Of a stretch of 64,000 nt of DNA, positions 44,866 through 55,132 are shown piece by piece (the first letter of the stretch is position 1; each line of letters opens with the position of its first letter). The notes under the pieces were generated by a model that made no database searches, had not been told where the DNA came from, and worked only from the letters and a program-made list of their open reading frames with translations. Source of the DNA: CAYOUV01 sp963790075 (GTDB taxonomy: Bacteria; Chloroflexota; Anaerolineae; Anaerolineales; Villigracilaceae); NCBI GenBank assembly GCA_963790075.1, contig CAWBNG010000009.1, positions 186,001 through 250,000 on the forward strand, given 5' to 3'. The position numbers and the translations under genes were made by a program.

Positions 44866-46038
44866 TTGAAACCTTATCTGGCATTTATCCCAGTGGCAGT
44901 GCTGGCTTTGCTATTAGCCGGCTGCAATCTGCTTAGCATGTCAGCAACTCCGACACCCCTACCCACACCGAAACCGCCACCTGCGACGTTCACCCCGAGC
45001 CCAACTTCCACTCCCATCCCTGCCACCCCTACGTACGATCCATTTTCCTTGGTGAAACCGCTACCAGGAACCGTCGCTTATGATTTCATCGCCCACATGT
45101 GTGACGCGCAATGGGCCAATGGCGGAACTAAATTTTCATTTTGCCCTGGTGATTTGGCTGATATTCAACCCGGCTACTTCGACCGATTGTATGGAACCTT
45201 TGTCGAAGGTATCGGCTGGACAGATGTCCCCGCACTCATTAGCCTTCCCTCCACCGGTGCCATCTTTGGCATTTATCCCGAATACGTGGTCATGCCGGGT
45301 GACCATTTTCGCGCCATCTTAGCCTGCCAGGGAGATGCCGAATGTGGCGTCGAATTCGCGCTTGAATATTATGATGCCAATGGAAAATATCATGGCGACG
45401 GACTGGCCTCCGTCCGACACAAATTTGGTGGGGGACCAATACCTTTGGACATTGACCTGAGTGCGCTCGCCGGACAGACAGTAAAACTCGTCCTGGCACT
45501 GAGAGATATTCAGGGCAACCCATCCAGCGACTATGCGCTCTGGATTGGCCCTCATATTTGGCGGGATCCCAACGCACCGCCTGCATCAGTCATTTCTTCC
45601 ACACCCCCAAGCGCATCGGCGGGAAATGGAGAAGACAAAACTCCCGGTGTCATTTCCGGAAAAGTGGAGATGGCAAGTGCGCCTCCTTATCTCAACGACC
45701 CCGTATCCGGTAATAGCGCAACAGTAGTGGTGGTCTTCTTTAATCTGGACGACAGCACATGGTGGTATATTGACACCGGCTTAACGGGTCATCCCTATTA
45801 CCAAATGACTGTTCCACCCGGACATTATCATGTTGTTGCATACGCGCACGGCGTCGGTGATGTAAAATACGTCACTGCCGGTTACACCGGAAATAACCCG
45901 TCGTGCGGGGAGGCGCTCAAAACCGTCGATGTGAAACCAAACGAGACCGTCAGCAACATTACGATCGCGGATTGGAATTGGAGTTGTGGCGGAAACGCCA
46001 GTCGACCAGCCAAACCCGCCGTAGTCCCGGTCCCGTGA
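44866..46038 (+). CDS. Pro/Thr-stalk lipoprotein
   Basis: A 390-aa secreted lipoprotein read from TTG at 44866, which has AAGGAG 6 bases upstream. The signal peptide ends at LALLLAGC (Cys20), followed by a long TPTPLPTPKPPPATFTPSPT stalk. The ectodomain has a middle beta-rich region (HFRAILACQGDAECGVEFAL) and a C-terminal stretch NDPVSGNSATVVVVFFNLDD...YYQMTVPPGHYHVVAYA, a fibronectin/CNA-B-like or carboxypeptidase-regulatory-like pattern with two Cys near the end. It is the fifth gene of the plus-strand run. Function unknown. Confidence 0.8.
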   Translation: MKPYLAFIPVAVLALLLAGCNLLSMSATPTPLPTPKPPPATFTPSPTSTPIPATPTYDPFSLVKPLPGTVAYDFIAHMCDAQWANGGTKFSFCPGDLADIQPGYFDRLYGTFVEGIGWTDVPALISLPSTGAIFGIYPEYVVMPGDHFRAILACQGDAECGVEFALEYYDANGKYHGDGLASVRHKFGGGPIPLDIDLSALAGQTVKLVLALRDIQGNPSSDYALWIGPHIWRDPNAPPASVISSTPPSASAGNGEDKTPGVISGKVEMASAPPYLNDPVSGNSATVVVVFFNLDDSTWWYIDTGLTGHPYYQMTVPPGHYHVVAYAHGVGDVKYVTAGYTGNNPSCGEALKTVDVKPNETVSNITIADWNWSCGGNASRPAKPAVVPVP

Positions 46039-46116
46039 GCGCCAATTGGGCGGCTGACTGAGATCCTTACGTTTTGCAGACTTAATCACAAATCTTTTCC
46101 AGCGAAGGCACACCCA

Positions 46117-46515
46117 ATGCGAAACAACTGGAACCTATTTGCCAAGCTTGTAGCCATGGCAGCCGTCGGAGGCCTACTAGTCAGCCTGATTGGAGGTGTG
46201 CTGGGGCTGCTCATCAGCAAAATCTCCGACCCAACCGGCTGGAGCGACCCGATCGATACACTTGGCGGGGTTATTTTCGGTTACGGAATAGGCTCCGCTG
46301 TCGGAGCTTACCTTACCCACCGAAGGAACAGCGGCTCACATGGCTTTATGCGCGCCCTTCTAAGCAGCCTGACGGGTCTCTTTGCGGTCATTTTTTTGGC
46401 GGAGCCATTACACCTCGGTTCGACTCCGGTTTTAATGTGGGTTCTGTTGATTTTAATTCCGCCCTTGGTTACCAGCGGGATGATATACCAGAGTAACCCG
46501 AAAGAGGTAGAATGA
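46117..46515 (+). CDS. Small four-helix membrane protein
   Basis: A 132-aa membrane protein with four predicted helices (about residues 8-34, 47-66, 77-96 and 100-122) and a basic HRRNSGSHGFMRA loop. No family recognised. The stop overlaps the next gene by 4 bases. It likely works with the following small membrane protein. Confidence 0.6.
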   Translation: MRNNWNLFAKLVAMAAVGGLLVSLIGGVLGLLISKISDPTGWSDPIDTLGGVIFGYGIGSAVGAYLTHRRNSGSHGFMRALLSSLTGLFAVIFLAEPLHLGSTPVLMWVLLILIPPLVTSGMIYQSNPKEVE

Positions 46516-46934
46516 ATAAGGCTAAACGTCCTTTTTCCGTAACCCTGCTTGCCCTGGGAGTGTTAAGTGTAACGGTCCTGAACGCGGTTCGCAGTGGAAC
46601 AGCTGTGCTCAATTGGGATTTATTGCGCAGCTTTGTTCCCAGCCCGGGACCGTTCTATATTTTCCTGACGGGACTTATCTGGACGCTGGTCGGTTTACTG
46701 ATTTATATAGGTCTTTGGCTCGGGTATCCGTGGGCCAGGCGATGGGCAGCGCTCATGACAATCACATATTTTACATATTATTGGTTCGATCGGCTGGTAT
46801 TCCAAAATGTTGTCCCGCGTACCAACTGGCCATTCGCCCTCATGGTCACGCTCCTATGGCTGATCTTCACTGCAAGCGCGCTTTTACTCCCTGCCAGCCG
46901 TAAATTCTTTACAAAGCGAGAAATCAATGAGTGA
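46512..46934 (+). CDS. Small four-helix membrane protein
   Basis: A 140-aa membrane protein with about four helices: residues 9-26, 45-66, 74-92 and 104-126. WARRWAALMTITYFTYYW and a basic tail SRKFFTKREINE are its only marked stretches. No family recognised. It overlaps the following carboxylase gene by 8 bases, so expression is tied to it. Confidence 0.6.
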   Translation: MNKAKRPFSVTLLALGVLSVTVLNAVRSGTAVLNWDLLRSFVPSPGPFYIFLTGLIWTLVGLLIYIGLWLGYPWARRWAALMTITYFTYYWFDRLVFQNVVPRTNWPFALMVTLLWLIFTASALLLPASRKFFTKREINE

Positions 46935-48477
46935 TCATTCCAAAATCCAACATCTCCATGACTTGAAAGCACAATCACATCTGGGTGGCGGCGAAGAGCG
47001 CATCGAGGCGCAACATAAACGCGGACGGCTAACCGCCCGCGAACGCTTAGATCTGCTGCTTGATAAAGGCTCCTTCCGGGAAATAGATGCCTTCGTTGTT
47101 CACCGTACAAGCGACTTCAATCTCGACCAGCAAAAGTATTTAAGCGACTCGGCTGTTACCGGGTGGGGCACAATTGATGGACGGCTGGTTTATATTTTCT
47201 CCCAGGATTTCACGGTCTTTGGTGGCAGCCTGGGAGAAGTGCACGCCGAAAAGATCTGTAAGATCATGGATATGGCTCTGAAAAATGGCGCGCCAGTCAT
47301 CGGTCTGAACGACTCGGGGGGTGCCCGCATCCAGGAAGGCGTTGTCTCTCTGGGAGGTTACGCCGACATCTTCCTGCGTAACACACTTGCCTCCGGCGTC
47401 ATTCCTCAGATCAGCGCCATTATGGGGCCGTGTGCTGGAGGCGCGGTTTATTCCCCGGCTCTGACCGATTTCATCTTCATGGTCCGAAATTCTTCTTATA
47501 TGTTTGTCACAGGGCCAGATGTAGTCAAAACCGTCACCCACGAGGAAGTCTCCTTCGAAGATTTGGGCGGCGCCAGTGTGCATTCCGAGAAATCCGGGGT
47601 CTGCCACGTGGCAGCCGAAAGCGAAGCCGATACGCTATTCCTGATCCGCAAGCTGATGGGGTATCTGCCGCAAAACAACATGGAGGATCCGCCTTTCGTG
47701 GAAACCAACGACGATCCATTGCGGATGGACGAAAGCCTGGATGCACTCATCCCCGACGATCCAGGCAGGCCCTATGACATCAAGGATGCCATTCGCGCCA
47801 TTGTGGATAACGGACAATTTTTCGAAATCCACGAAAATTTCGCCATGAACATTGTCGTCGGTTTCGCACGCCTAGGTGGGCACTCGATTGGGATCGTGGC
47901 AAACCAACCTGCGGTCCTGGCCGGAGTCCTGGACATCGACGCATCGGAAAAAGCCGGCCGCTTCGTTCGCGTCTGCGATTCGTTCAATATTCCAATATTG
48001 ACATTCGTAGACGTGCCTGGTTTCTTACCCGGCACCGTCCAGGAACACGGCGGAATCATCCGCTCCGGCGCCAAACTGCTGTATGCCTATTGCGAGGCAA
48101 CCGTCCCCAAATTGACCGTCATTACGCGCAAAGCCTACGGTGGCGCCTATGACGTGATGAGCAGCAAGCATATTCGCGGTGATGTAAACCTGGCCTGGCC
48201 CAGTGCCGAGATCGCCGTCATGGGACCGGAAGGCGCGGTCAATATTATCTTCCGCAAGGAACTCGCAGAGGCCAAAAACCCGGACAAACGCAAATCGGAA
48301 TTGGTAGCCGAATACCGCAATAAATTCGCAAACCCCTTCGTGGCCGCCGAGCGTGGATATATTGACGATGTGATCGAACCGCGCGAAACCCGTCCGCGCT
48401 TGATCAATGCGCTGGAAATGTTGAGCAACAAAAGGGATTCCAACCCGGCCAAAAAACACGGGAATATCCCGCTTTAA
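46927..48477 (+). CDS. Acyl-CoA carboxylase, carboxyltransferase subunit
   Basis: A 516-aa biotin-dependent carboxyltransferase of the PccB/MmdA type. The start HKRGRLTARERLDLLLDKGSF and GWGTIDGRLVYIFSQDFTVFGGSLGE are family boxes; GGARIQEGVVSLGGYADIF and the C-terminal AYGGAYDVMSSKHI with GPEGAVNIIFRKEL form the two crotonase-like halves with their acyl-CoA and carboxybiotin loops. With the next two genes it makes an acyl-CoA (propionyl-, or possibly methylmalonyl-CoA-linked) carboxylase. Substrate specificity is not settled by sequence alone. Confidence 0.94.
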   Translation: MSDHSKIQHLHDLKAQSHLGGGEERIEAQHKRGRLTARERLDLLLDKGSFREIDAFVVHRTSDFNLDQQKYLSDSAVTGWGTIDGRLVYIFSQDFTVFGGSLGEVHAEKICKIMDMALKNGAPVIGLNDSGGARIQEGVVSLGGYADIFLRNTLASGVIPQISAIMGPCAGGAVYSPALTDFIFMVRNSSYMFVTGPDVVKTVTHEEVSFEDLGGASVHSEKSGVCHVAAESEADTLFLIRKLMGYLPQNNMEDPPFVETNDDPLRMDESLDALIPDDPGRPYDIKDAIRAIVDNGQFFEIHENFAMNIVVGFARLGGHSIGIVANQPAVLAGVLDIDASEKAGRFVRVCDSFNIPILTFVDVPGFLPGTVQEHGGIIRSGAKLLYAYCEATVPKLTVITRKAYGGAYDVMSSKHIRGDVNLAWPSAEIAVMGPEGAVNIIFRKELAEAKNPDKRKSELVAEYRNKFANPFVAAERGYIDDVIEPRETRPRLINALEMLSNKRDSNPAKKHGNIPL

Positions 48478-48492
48478 GCAAGCGGAGGTGAC

Positions 48493-50001
<1,509 letters not shown>

Positions 50002-50011
50002 GGAGCCTGTC

Positions 50012-50509
50012 ATGAAATATGTAGCATCAATCAATGGAAACGAGTTCATCATCGAGATCATTGACGAAAAAACAGTTATCGTAAACGGAAAAACCCTGAC
50101 AGTAAATTTTGACTCGGTCTCCGGACAACCGGTTTACTCGTTAATCGTGGATGGAAAATCTTACGAAGCTTATGTCTATCCCGGCGAAGAGGACTGGCAG
50201 GTACTCCTACAAGGACAGCTTTACCCGGTCATAGTTGAGGATGAACGCGAGAAGCGACTACGCGCCGCTGCGGGAGGCGCTGTCGCCGACACCGGTGAAT
50301 ACCATATGAAAGCTCCCATGCCGGGTATGGTTGTAAGTATCTCCGTAGAAGAAGGCCAGGAAGTCGAAAAAGGACAAGTGCTGGTCATTCTCGAATCGAT
50401 GAAGATGCAGAATGAACTCAAATCTCCTCGGGCTGGCAAAATAAATCGCATCCGGGTCAAGTCCGGCGATAGCGTCGAGCAACGTCAGACTTTATTAAGC
50501 GTGACGTAA
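50012..50509 (+). CDS. Biotin carboxyl carrier subunit
   Basis: A 165-aa carrier. The C-terminal biotinyl domain APMPGMVVSISVEEGQEVEK...ESMKMQNELKSP has the biotin lysine K131 in the MKM motif. The N-terminal ~90 residues form a linker/BT-like domain (VYSLIVDGKSYEAYVYPGEE) seen in stand-alone PCC carriers. I start at 50012 (AAGGAG upstream); a longer frame adds 36 residues overlapping the carboxylase. The stop TAATG overlaps the next start by one base. Confidence 0.93.
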   Translation: MKYVASINGNEFIIEIIDEKTVIVNGKTLTVNFDSVSGQPVYSLIVDGKSYEAYVYPGEEDWQVLLQGQLYPVIVEDEREKRLRAAAGGAVADTGEYHMKAPMPGMVVSISVEEGQEVEKGQVLVILESMKMQNELKSPRAGKINRIRVKSGDSVEQRQTLLSVT

Positions 50510-51123
50510 TGACTAAAAAAGGTTGGGAAACAGAGGTCAAACTCTACGTTCTCGAATCCGAAAAAGTCGAGCGGCGCCTCCAAGCATTGGAGGCGCAATT
50601 GATTCGAGATCGCATTTTCGAAACCAATCTCCGCTTTGATCTTCCGGACCGCAGCCTTCGCCTTGAGGGTCGCGTGCTGCGTTTGCGACAAGACCGAGAA
50701 GCGTATCTGACATACAAAGGTCCCTCCGTGCTGACAGAAGGTGTGCTCAGCCGGTCCGAATATGAATTTATCGTCAGCGACTTCGAAATGGCCCGCAAGA
50801 CTATCGAAGCGTTGGGATACCAACTTACTGCTGTATATGAAAAATATCGTGGCATTTACGCTCTCGATGATTCCCTGATCATGCTGGACGAACTTCCCTA
50901 TGGGCACTTTGTAGAGATTGAGGGCCAGGACATCGATGCTATTCGTAAGATCACAGAAAAACTGGAATTAAATTTCGATTGCGCGGTCCCTAACAGCTAT
51001 TTAAGATTATTTGAACATATTTGCGGGCAATTTAATCTGGATCCCGAGAAATTAACCTTCGCTGCCTTGACCAATATCAGCATAACCGCACAGGATCTGG
51101 GAGTCAAACCAGCAGATCGATAA
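50509..51123 (+). CDS. CYTH-domain protein
   Basis: A 204-aa protein of the CYTH superfamily (class IV adenylate cyclase, thiamine triphosphatase and inorganic triphosphatase tunnel fold). The E-x-E-x-K signature appears as ETEVKLYV at residues 7-14, then LRLEGRVLRLRQDREAYLTYKGPS and YEFIVSDF, with basic and acidic residues alternating along the tunnel strands. YEKYRGIYALDDSLIMLDELPYG and FVEIEG complete the barrel. Reaction unknown: cAMP synthesis or triphosphate cleavage. It is coupled to the carboxylase carrier gene. Confidence 0.85.
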   Translation: MTKKGWETEVKLYVLESEKVERRLQALEAQLIRDRIFETNLRFDLPDRSLRLEGRVLRLRQDREAYLTYKGPSVLTEGVLSRSEYEFIVSDFEMARKTIEALGYQLTAVYEKYRGIYALDDSLIMLDELPYGHFVEIEGQDIDAIRKITEKLELNFDCAVPNSYLRLFEHICGQFNLDPEKLTFAALTNISITAQDLGVKPADR

Positions 51124-51248
51124 ATTCAGGAGTTTTCGGATTGCCAGCAACTATTGTCAATCAGGCGATCAATTAAACCAAGTAATGAAATTGGATATTT
51201 TTCAACCAATTTTCCCTGAGTCGTAGACAAATAATCAGGGGGATGGAA

Positions 51249-52094
51249 TCAGGGTGTAAAAGATTGAACCAGCTTAATTTCTGATTTATCCCAGTGCAAG
51301 TTCTGGACCCGCCCTGGCTGTCCCAACAACTTTGGAAGCAGTGCTTCAAGCGATTGACGCGGACCGGTTGTAAAAAACTCTATTTCGGCTGGTTCGCTTC
51401 CTCGAAATTGCAGGGCGTGCGTTTCTAATAGACGTCGGACCTGCCTTGCTACTGCCGGTGCCGGATCGATCACACGCACTTTATCCCCAACAATTTCCTG
51501 AATCAATGGAATGACAAATGGGTAATGTGTGCATCCCAGAACAATCGTATCGATATTTTTAGCCAACATGGGTTGCAAGGCTTCTTCGAGAATAGCTCTC
51601 GTCCCAGGGTGATCCAGAGCTCCACGTTCAATTTGCGCCACCAAACCCGGACAGGTACTTTGGATCAAATCCACACCATTGGCAAATCGTTCGACCACCG
51701 AGGCATACAATGCTCCCTGGAAGGTAGCCGGTGTTGCCAAAACCCCAACAACACCGGTTTGGGTATGCTCAGCGGCAGGCTTGACGGCCGGCTCCATTCC
51801 GACAAACGGTACCTCGGGAAAAGTTTTTCGCAAGTAGAGTAAGGCCGCAGCGGAGGCAGTGTTGCAAGCCACGACGATCAATTTTGCCCCCTGGGCTAAC
51901 AAAAAGCGAGTGATCTCCTGTGAAAAAGCCCGCACCTGTTCCAATGGGCGCGGACCGTAAGGGACATGTCCCTGATCGGCCAGATAAATGACCGGTTCAT
52001 CCGGTATCTGCTGGCAAATCGCTTTCAAAACTGACAATCCGCCGACACCCGAATCAAAGACACCAATTGGCGCTTGACTAATTCGATCTTTCAT
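51249..52094 (-). CDS. murI: Glutamate racemase
   Basis: Converts L- to D-glutamate for peptidoglycan. 281 aa. Catalytic Cys pair: C77 in VVACNTASAA and C188 in VLGCTHYPF; the conserved Asp and Ser are in IGVFDSGVGGLSVL near residue 14, and H190 follows the second Cys. YLADQGHVPYGPRP is also typical. It lies 9 bases after the amidotransferase gene, probably in one unit. Presence argues for a peptidoglycan-related wall, at least remnant. Confidence 0.95.
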   Translation of the reverse strand: MKDRISQAPIGVFDSGVGGLSVLKAICQQIPDEPVIYLADQGHVPYGPRPLEQVRAFSQEITRFLLAQGAKLIVVACNTASAAALLYLRKTFPEVPFVGMEPAVKPAAEHTQTGVVGVLATPATFQGALYASVVERFANGVDLIQSTCPGLVAQIERGALDHPGTRAILEEALQPMLAKNIDTIVLGCTHYPFVIPLIQEIVGDKVRVIDPAPAVARQVRRLLETHALQFRGSEPAEIEFFTTGPRQSLEALLPKLLGQPGRVQNLHWDKSEIKLVQSFTP

Positions 52095-52103
52095 ACGAGC
52101 TGA

Positions 52104-52823
52104 TTACTTCTCGGCTGCCTGAACAAATGAACGAAACAGATTGCGCATTGGCAGCTGATCTGTCAACCATTCCGGATGCCATTGTACCGCCAAACCAAAC
52201 GGATGGTCAGGTAATTCCACCGCTTCGACCAGGCCGTCAGAGGCGTATGCAACCGGTTTTAGCCCCACAGCCAGACGGTTCAAGCCTTGGTGGTGCAAAC
52301 TGTTAACCCGAACGATCGGCTCCCCCAGGATTTCAGCCAGGCGGCTGCCTTCTTCGACTCGCACTTCATGGGCCAGATAATTGCGTGGTATATCGGGATA
52401 GTAATCATGCTTGATTGCGCCCCGGAGCTGATCCGCGATGTGTGAGTAGAGCGTTCCTCCCAAGGCTACATTGGTTACCTGACATCCTCGGCAGATGCCA
52501 AAAAATGGTTTGCCATCTTCTACCAGCGTGTGCAGCAATGCTAATTCGAGGCCATCCCTGGCAAGATCCAACTCGGTGACCTTCTGGTGAAAAGCCCCAC
52601 CATAGAGATCAATCGCGAGGTCACCACCACCAGTGAACATGACCCCACCCAGGTGTGGGTAAAGGATCCGCCAGCCTGCTTCAGGCAAATCCGAAGGGAT
52701 CAATACAGGCACCCCTCCAGCCTGTATCAGGGCTGTGACATAAGGTTCGAGCAAAACAACAGCTGGCAGGTCATCTCTGGTGGTATCGCGATAAGTGGTT
52801 ACACCGATCACTGGCTGGGACAT
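52104..52823 (-). CDS. Class I glutamine amidotransferase-like gamma-glutamyl hydrolase
   Basis: A 239-aa protein of the PuuD/peptidase C26 group, which cleaves gamma-glutamyl amides such as gamma-glutamyl-GABA. Nucleophile C111 is in FFGICRGCQ, and the His-Glu pair is in AVQWHPEWL. The start at 52823 has AGGAG upstream; a longer frame adds 11 residues into the rplS terminator. Coupling with murI suggests glutamate handling, but the exact substrate is open. Confidence 0.88.
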   Translation of the reverse strand: MSQPVIGVTTYRDTTRDDLPAVVLLEPYVTALIQAGGVPVLIPSDLPEAGWRILYPHLGGVMFTGGGDLAIDLYGGAFHQKVTELDLARDGLELALLHTLVEDGKPFFGICRGCQVTNVALGGTLYSHIADQLRGAIKHDYYPDIPRNYLAHEVRVEEGSRLAEILGEPIVRVNSLHHQGLNRLAVGLKPVAYASDGLVEAVELPDHPFGLAVQWHPEWLTDQLPMRNLFRSFVQAAEK

Positions 52824-52842
52824 CCTGGCTCCTGGTAAAGAT

Positions 52843-52876
52843 AAAGGGCGCAGCAAAATTCCAGGCTGCGCCCTTT
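52843..52876 (-). terminator. Terminator of rplS
   Basis: AAAGGGCGCAGC (52843-52854) pairs with GCTGCGCCCTTT (52865-52876). It lies 22 bases after the rplS stop, with TTTATCTTT following on the minus strand. Confidence 0.75.
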
Positions 52877-52897
52877 GGACTTCTGGGAACGGGCAGA

Positions 52898-53245
52898 TTA
52901 GTCGAATTTCTGCTTGAGGCGTGCGCTTTTACCTGTACGGCCACGCATGAAATACAACTGTGCGCGGTTGACTTTGGAATGACGCTCGACGACAACTTTG
53001 TCCAAGCGCGGTGAGCGCAACAGGAAGGTTCGCTCAACACCTACACCATTGCTGGCAATACGCCGGACGGTAAAATTGGCATCATTTCCACCTTTGCGCA
53101 GGCGGATCACTAAACCTTTGAATTCCTGGATTCGCTCGCGGTCGCCTTCTGTAATGCGTACGTGTACACTAACCATATCGCCGGGGCGCAGTTCAGGGAT
53201 ATTCTCGTTTACTGGGGCTTCTACAGCCTTTATCAGATCGCTCAT
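52898..53245 (-). CDS. rplS: Ribosomal protein L19
   Basis: L19 of the 50S subunit, at the 30S interface, 115 aa. Recognised by RPGDMVSVHVRITEGDRERIQ, FKGLVIRLRKGG, FTVRRIASNGVGVERTF and HSKVNRAQLYFMRGR with the basic C-terminal tail. It is normally near rpsP, rimM and trmD, none of which is present here. A promoter lies 66-94 bases upstream. Confidence 0.97.
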   Translation of the reverse strand: MSDLIKAVEAPVNENIPELRPGDMVSVHVRITEGDRERIQEFKGLVIRLRKGGNDANFTVRRIASNGVGVERTFLLRSPRLDKVVVERHSKVNRAQLYFMRGRTGKSARLKQKFD

Positions 53246-53310
53246 TTAGTTCTTCCTTACAATTTACGGGATGATCGCTTCACAGCGATGGTTTTCAAAC
53301 GCAAGGGCGG

Positions 53311-53339
53311 ATTATATCATGCTCCCAAGGATGCGACAA
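53311..53339 (-). promoter_or_regulatory. Promoter of rplS
   Basis: On the minus strand TTGTCG (53339-53334) and TATAAT (53316-53311) are 17 bases apart. The 65-base leader contains ATCGCT-GTGA-AGCGAT, a small hairpin. The transposase remnant begins just beyond the -35. Confidence 0.75.
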
Positions 53340-53344
53340 AATCG

Positions 53345-53845
53345 AGAACATCCGCCTGGCTTGAGCACAACCAAACCAGGCACTTTGCTCAAGAAGTCGA
53401 TCGCTGTGCGAACTTACACTGCCTGGGACGAGGAAAAGCCCGGTTTCCTTGAAATTGACCTGGTTGCTCACTGCGGACAGTCCACCGAAGGTCAATTCAT
53501 AAACACTTTGACTTGCGTGGATCTCTCTACTGGCTGGGTCGAATGCCTGGCCGTACTCACTCGCAATAAACAGACCGTTTTTGAAGCCATCAAAACCATG
53601 CGAACACGCTTGCCCTTTGCTTTGCTCGGTCTTGACTCGGACAATGGCAGCGAATTTATCAACGATCTACTCTTTCAGTATTGCCAATACCAAGAGATCA
53701 CTTTTACTCGTTCGCGTCCATACCGTAAAAACGATCAGGCCCATGTCGAGCAAAAAAATTGGTCGCTCGTCCGCCGACTTATCGGTTATGACCGTTTCGA
53801 AACAGAAGCCGAATGGCAGCTCTTGCAGAGCATTTACGAAGATGG
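53345..53845 (+). mobile_element. Truncated integrase-type transposase remnant
   Basis: About 500 bases between fabF and rplS encode only the catalytic core of a DDE integrase-fold transposase like those annotated ISNCY. Homology seems to begin near STTKPGTLLKK and end near LLQSIYED. The N-terminal helix-turn-helix and C-terminal parts are absent, and no terminal inverted repeats or target duplications were found. Edges are judged by eye. It lies antisense to fabF and rplS. Confidence 0.7.
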
Positions 53846-53869
53846 CCCGGGCAGAACGATTTTTCGAAA

Positions 53870-55108
53870 TCACGTATATTTACGCACGACCAGAACGGCG
53901 TTATGTCCGCCGAAACCAAAGGCGTTGCTAATAGCGATATTTACATCGGCTTTTCGGGCCGTGTTTGGCACATAATCCAAGTCACAATCTGGATCAGGTG
54001 TTTGATAGTGAATAGTCGGCGGAATTACTCCCTCGCGTATTGCCTGGACACAGAAAACTGCTTCCAGAGCTCCGGTAGCACCCATCATATGCCCGGTCAT
54101 CGACTTGGTCGAGGAAATCGGGATCTGATAGGCTTGCTCACCAAAAGCAGCTTTAACTGCTTTGGTCTCTGACAGGTCGTTCAACTGGGTAGCCGTGCCG
54201 TGTGCATTAATGTAATCCACATCCTGAAGATTTATTCCAGCTACATCCAAGGCCTGGCGGATAGCAGCTGCGCCTCCCCATCCGTCTACCGCGGGAGCTG
54301 TGACGTGGTACGCATCGGAGGTGGCCCCATATCCGGCCAGTTCAGCCAGTATGGTCGCGCCGCGCGCTTTGGCATGACTCTCTCGCTCCAACACCAGCAC
54401 CGCAGACCCCTCGCCCATCACCAAGCCGTCGCGGTTTTTGTCAAAGGGCTGCGGTGTCATCGAATAATCATCGTTCCGGCGTGACATGGCACCAACCCGA
54501 TCGAACGCTGCTACCCCGGTTGAGGTGACAGTCGACTCGGCCGCGCCGGTCAGCGCCACATCGATCATCCCGGCACGCAGCATCATCCAGGCCATACCGA
54601 TGCCATCCGAACCGGAGGCGCAAGCCGATGCGATCGAGAAACACGGGCCTTTAACGCCATGATCAATTGCGACGATCCCGGCTGCGCCGTTTGGCATCAA
54701 CATCGGAATCAAGAACGGGCTGACACGCCGCGGTCCTTCGGTGTAATTCAAGATGACCGCATCCTGCAGGGACTTCAAACCCCCGATCGCAGCCGAGATG
54801 ATCACTCCGATACGTCCCGTATTAGATTCGGTAATTTCTAAGCCCGAACTTTCCAGAGCCTCTTTGGTGGCAGCCACTGCCAATTGCTCAAAACGGTCGC
54901 GGCGGCGAGCTTCCTTGGCCACCATATAATTCTCGGGGTCGAAATTCTTTACTTCACAGGCAATATGCACCAGCAAGTCGCTGGCATCAAACAAGGTAAT
55001 TGGTCCAACGCCGGATATTCCGTCAACGGCATTCTTCCAGCTTTCCGATACGCTCAGACCGAGGGGGTTGACCGTCCCCATGCCGGTTACGACAATCCGC
55101 TCCTGCAT
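53870..55108 (-). CDS. fabF: 3-oxoacyl-ACP synthase II
   Basis: Condensing enzyme of fatty acid elongation, 412 aa. Catalytic Cys163 is in SIASACASGSDG, and the two His are in NAHGTATQLND (about 304) and KSMTGHMMGATGA (about 341), the Cys-His-His set of KAS I/II. The C-terminal NAFGFGGHNAVLVV is typical. It ends 25 bases from the transposase remnant, with no clear terminator of its own. It follows thrC by 24 bases. Confidence 0.96.
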   Translation of the reverse strand: MQERIVVTGMGTVNPLGLSVSESWKNAVDGISGVGPITLFDASDLLVHIACEVKNFDPENYMVAKEARRRDRFEQLAVAATKEALESSGLEITESNTGRIGVIISAAIGGLKSLQDAVILNYTEGPRRVSPFLIPMLMPNGAAGIVAIDHGVKGPCFSIASACASGSDGIGMAWMMLRAGMIDVALTGAAESTVTSTGVAAFDRVGAMSRRNDDYSMTPQPFDKNRDGLVMGEGSAVLVLERESHAKARGATILAELAGYGATSDAYHVTAPAVDGWGGAAAIRQALDVAGINLQDVDYINAHGTATQLNDLSETKAVKAAFGEQAYQIPISSTKSMTGHMMGATGALEAVFCVQAIREGVIPPTIHYQTPDPDCDLDYVPNTARKADVNIAISNAFGFGGHNAVLVVRKYT

Positions 55109-55132
55109 GGTTCCTCCTTATGATATAAACGA

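Larger units (their letters stand above)
53271..53975 (+). pseudogene. Transposase catalytic-core remnant
   Basis: Open frame of 234 aa covering the remnant. The catalytic triad is complete: D63 in EIDLVAHCG, D124 in SDNGSEF and E160 in AHVEQKNW, with D124 and E160 separated by 35 residues (DD35E). Residues before about 30 and after about 190 look like readthrough of non-homologous DNA: the first run comes from the rplS promoter region and the last 35 residues from the antisense of fabF. It has no ribosome site and no promoter, so it is presumed inactive. Confidence 0.75.

Noticed and set aside
48025..48459. 144-aa minus-strand frame opposite the carboxyltransferase gene
   Set aside because: Antisense shadow of a conserved gene with no promoter or family resemblance.
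51124..51248. Possible terminator between the CYTH gene and murI
   Set aside because: No stem longer than a few pairs was found. The 125 bases show nothing I can name.
53271..53975. Possible intact transposase gene
   Set aside because: The ends translate neighbouring unrelated DNA and the N-terminal DNA-binding part is missing, so it is listed as a remnant.
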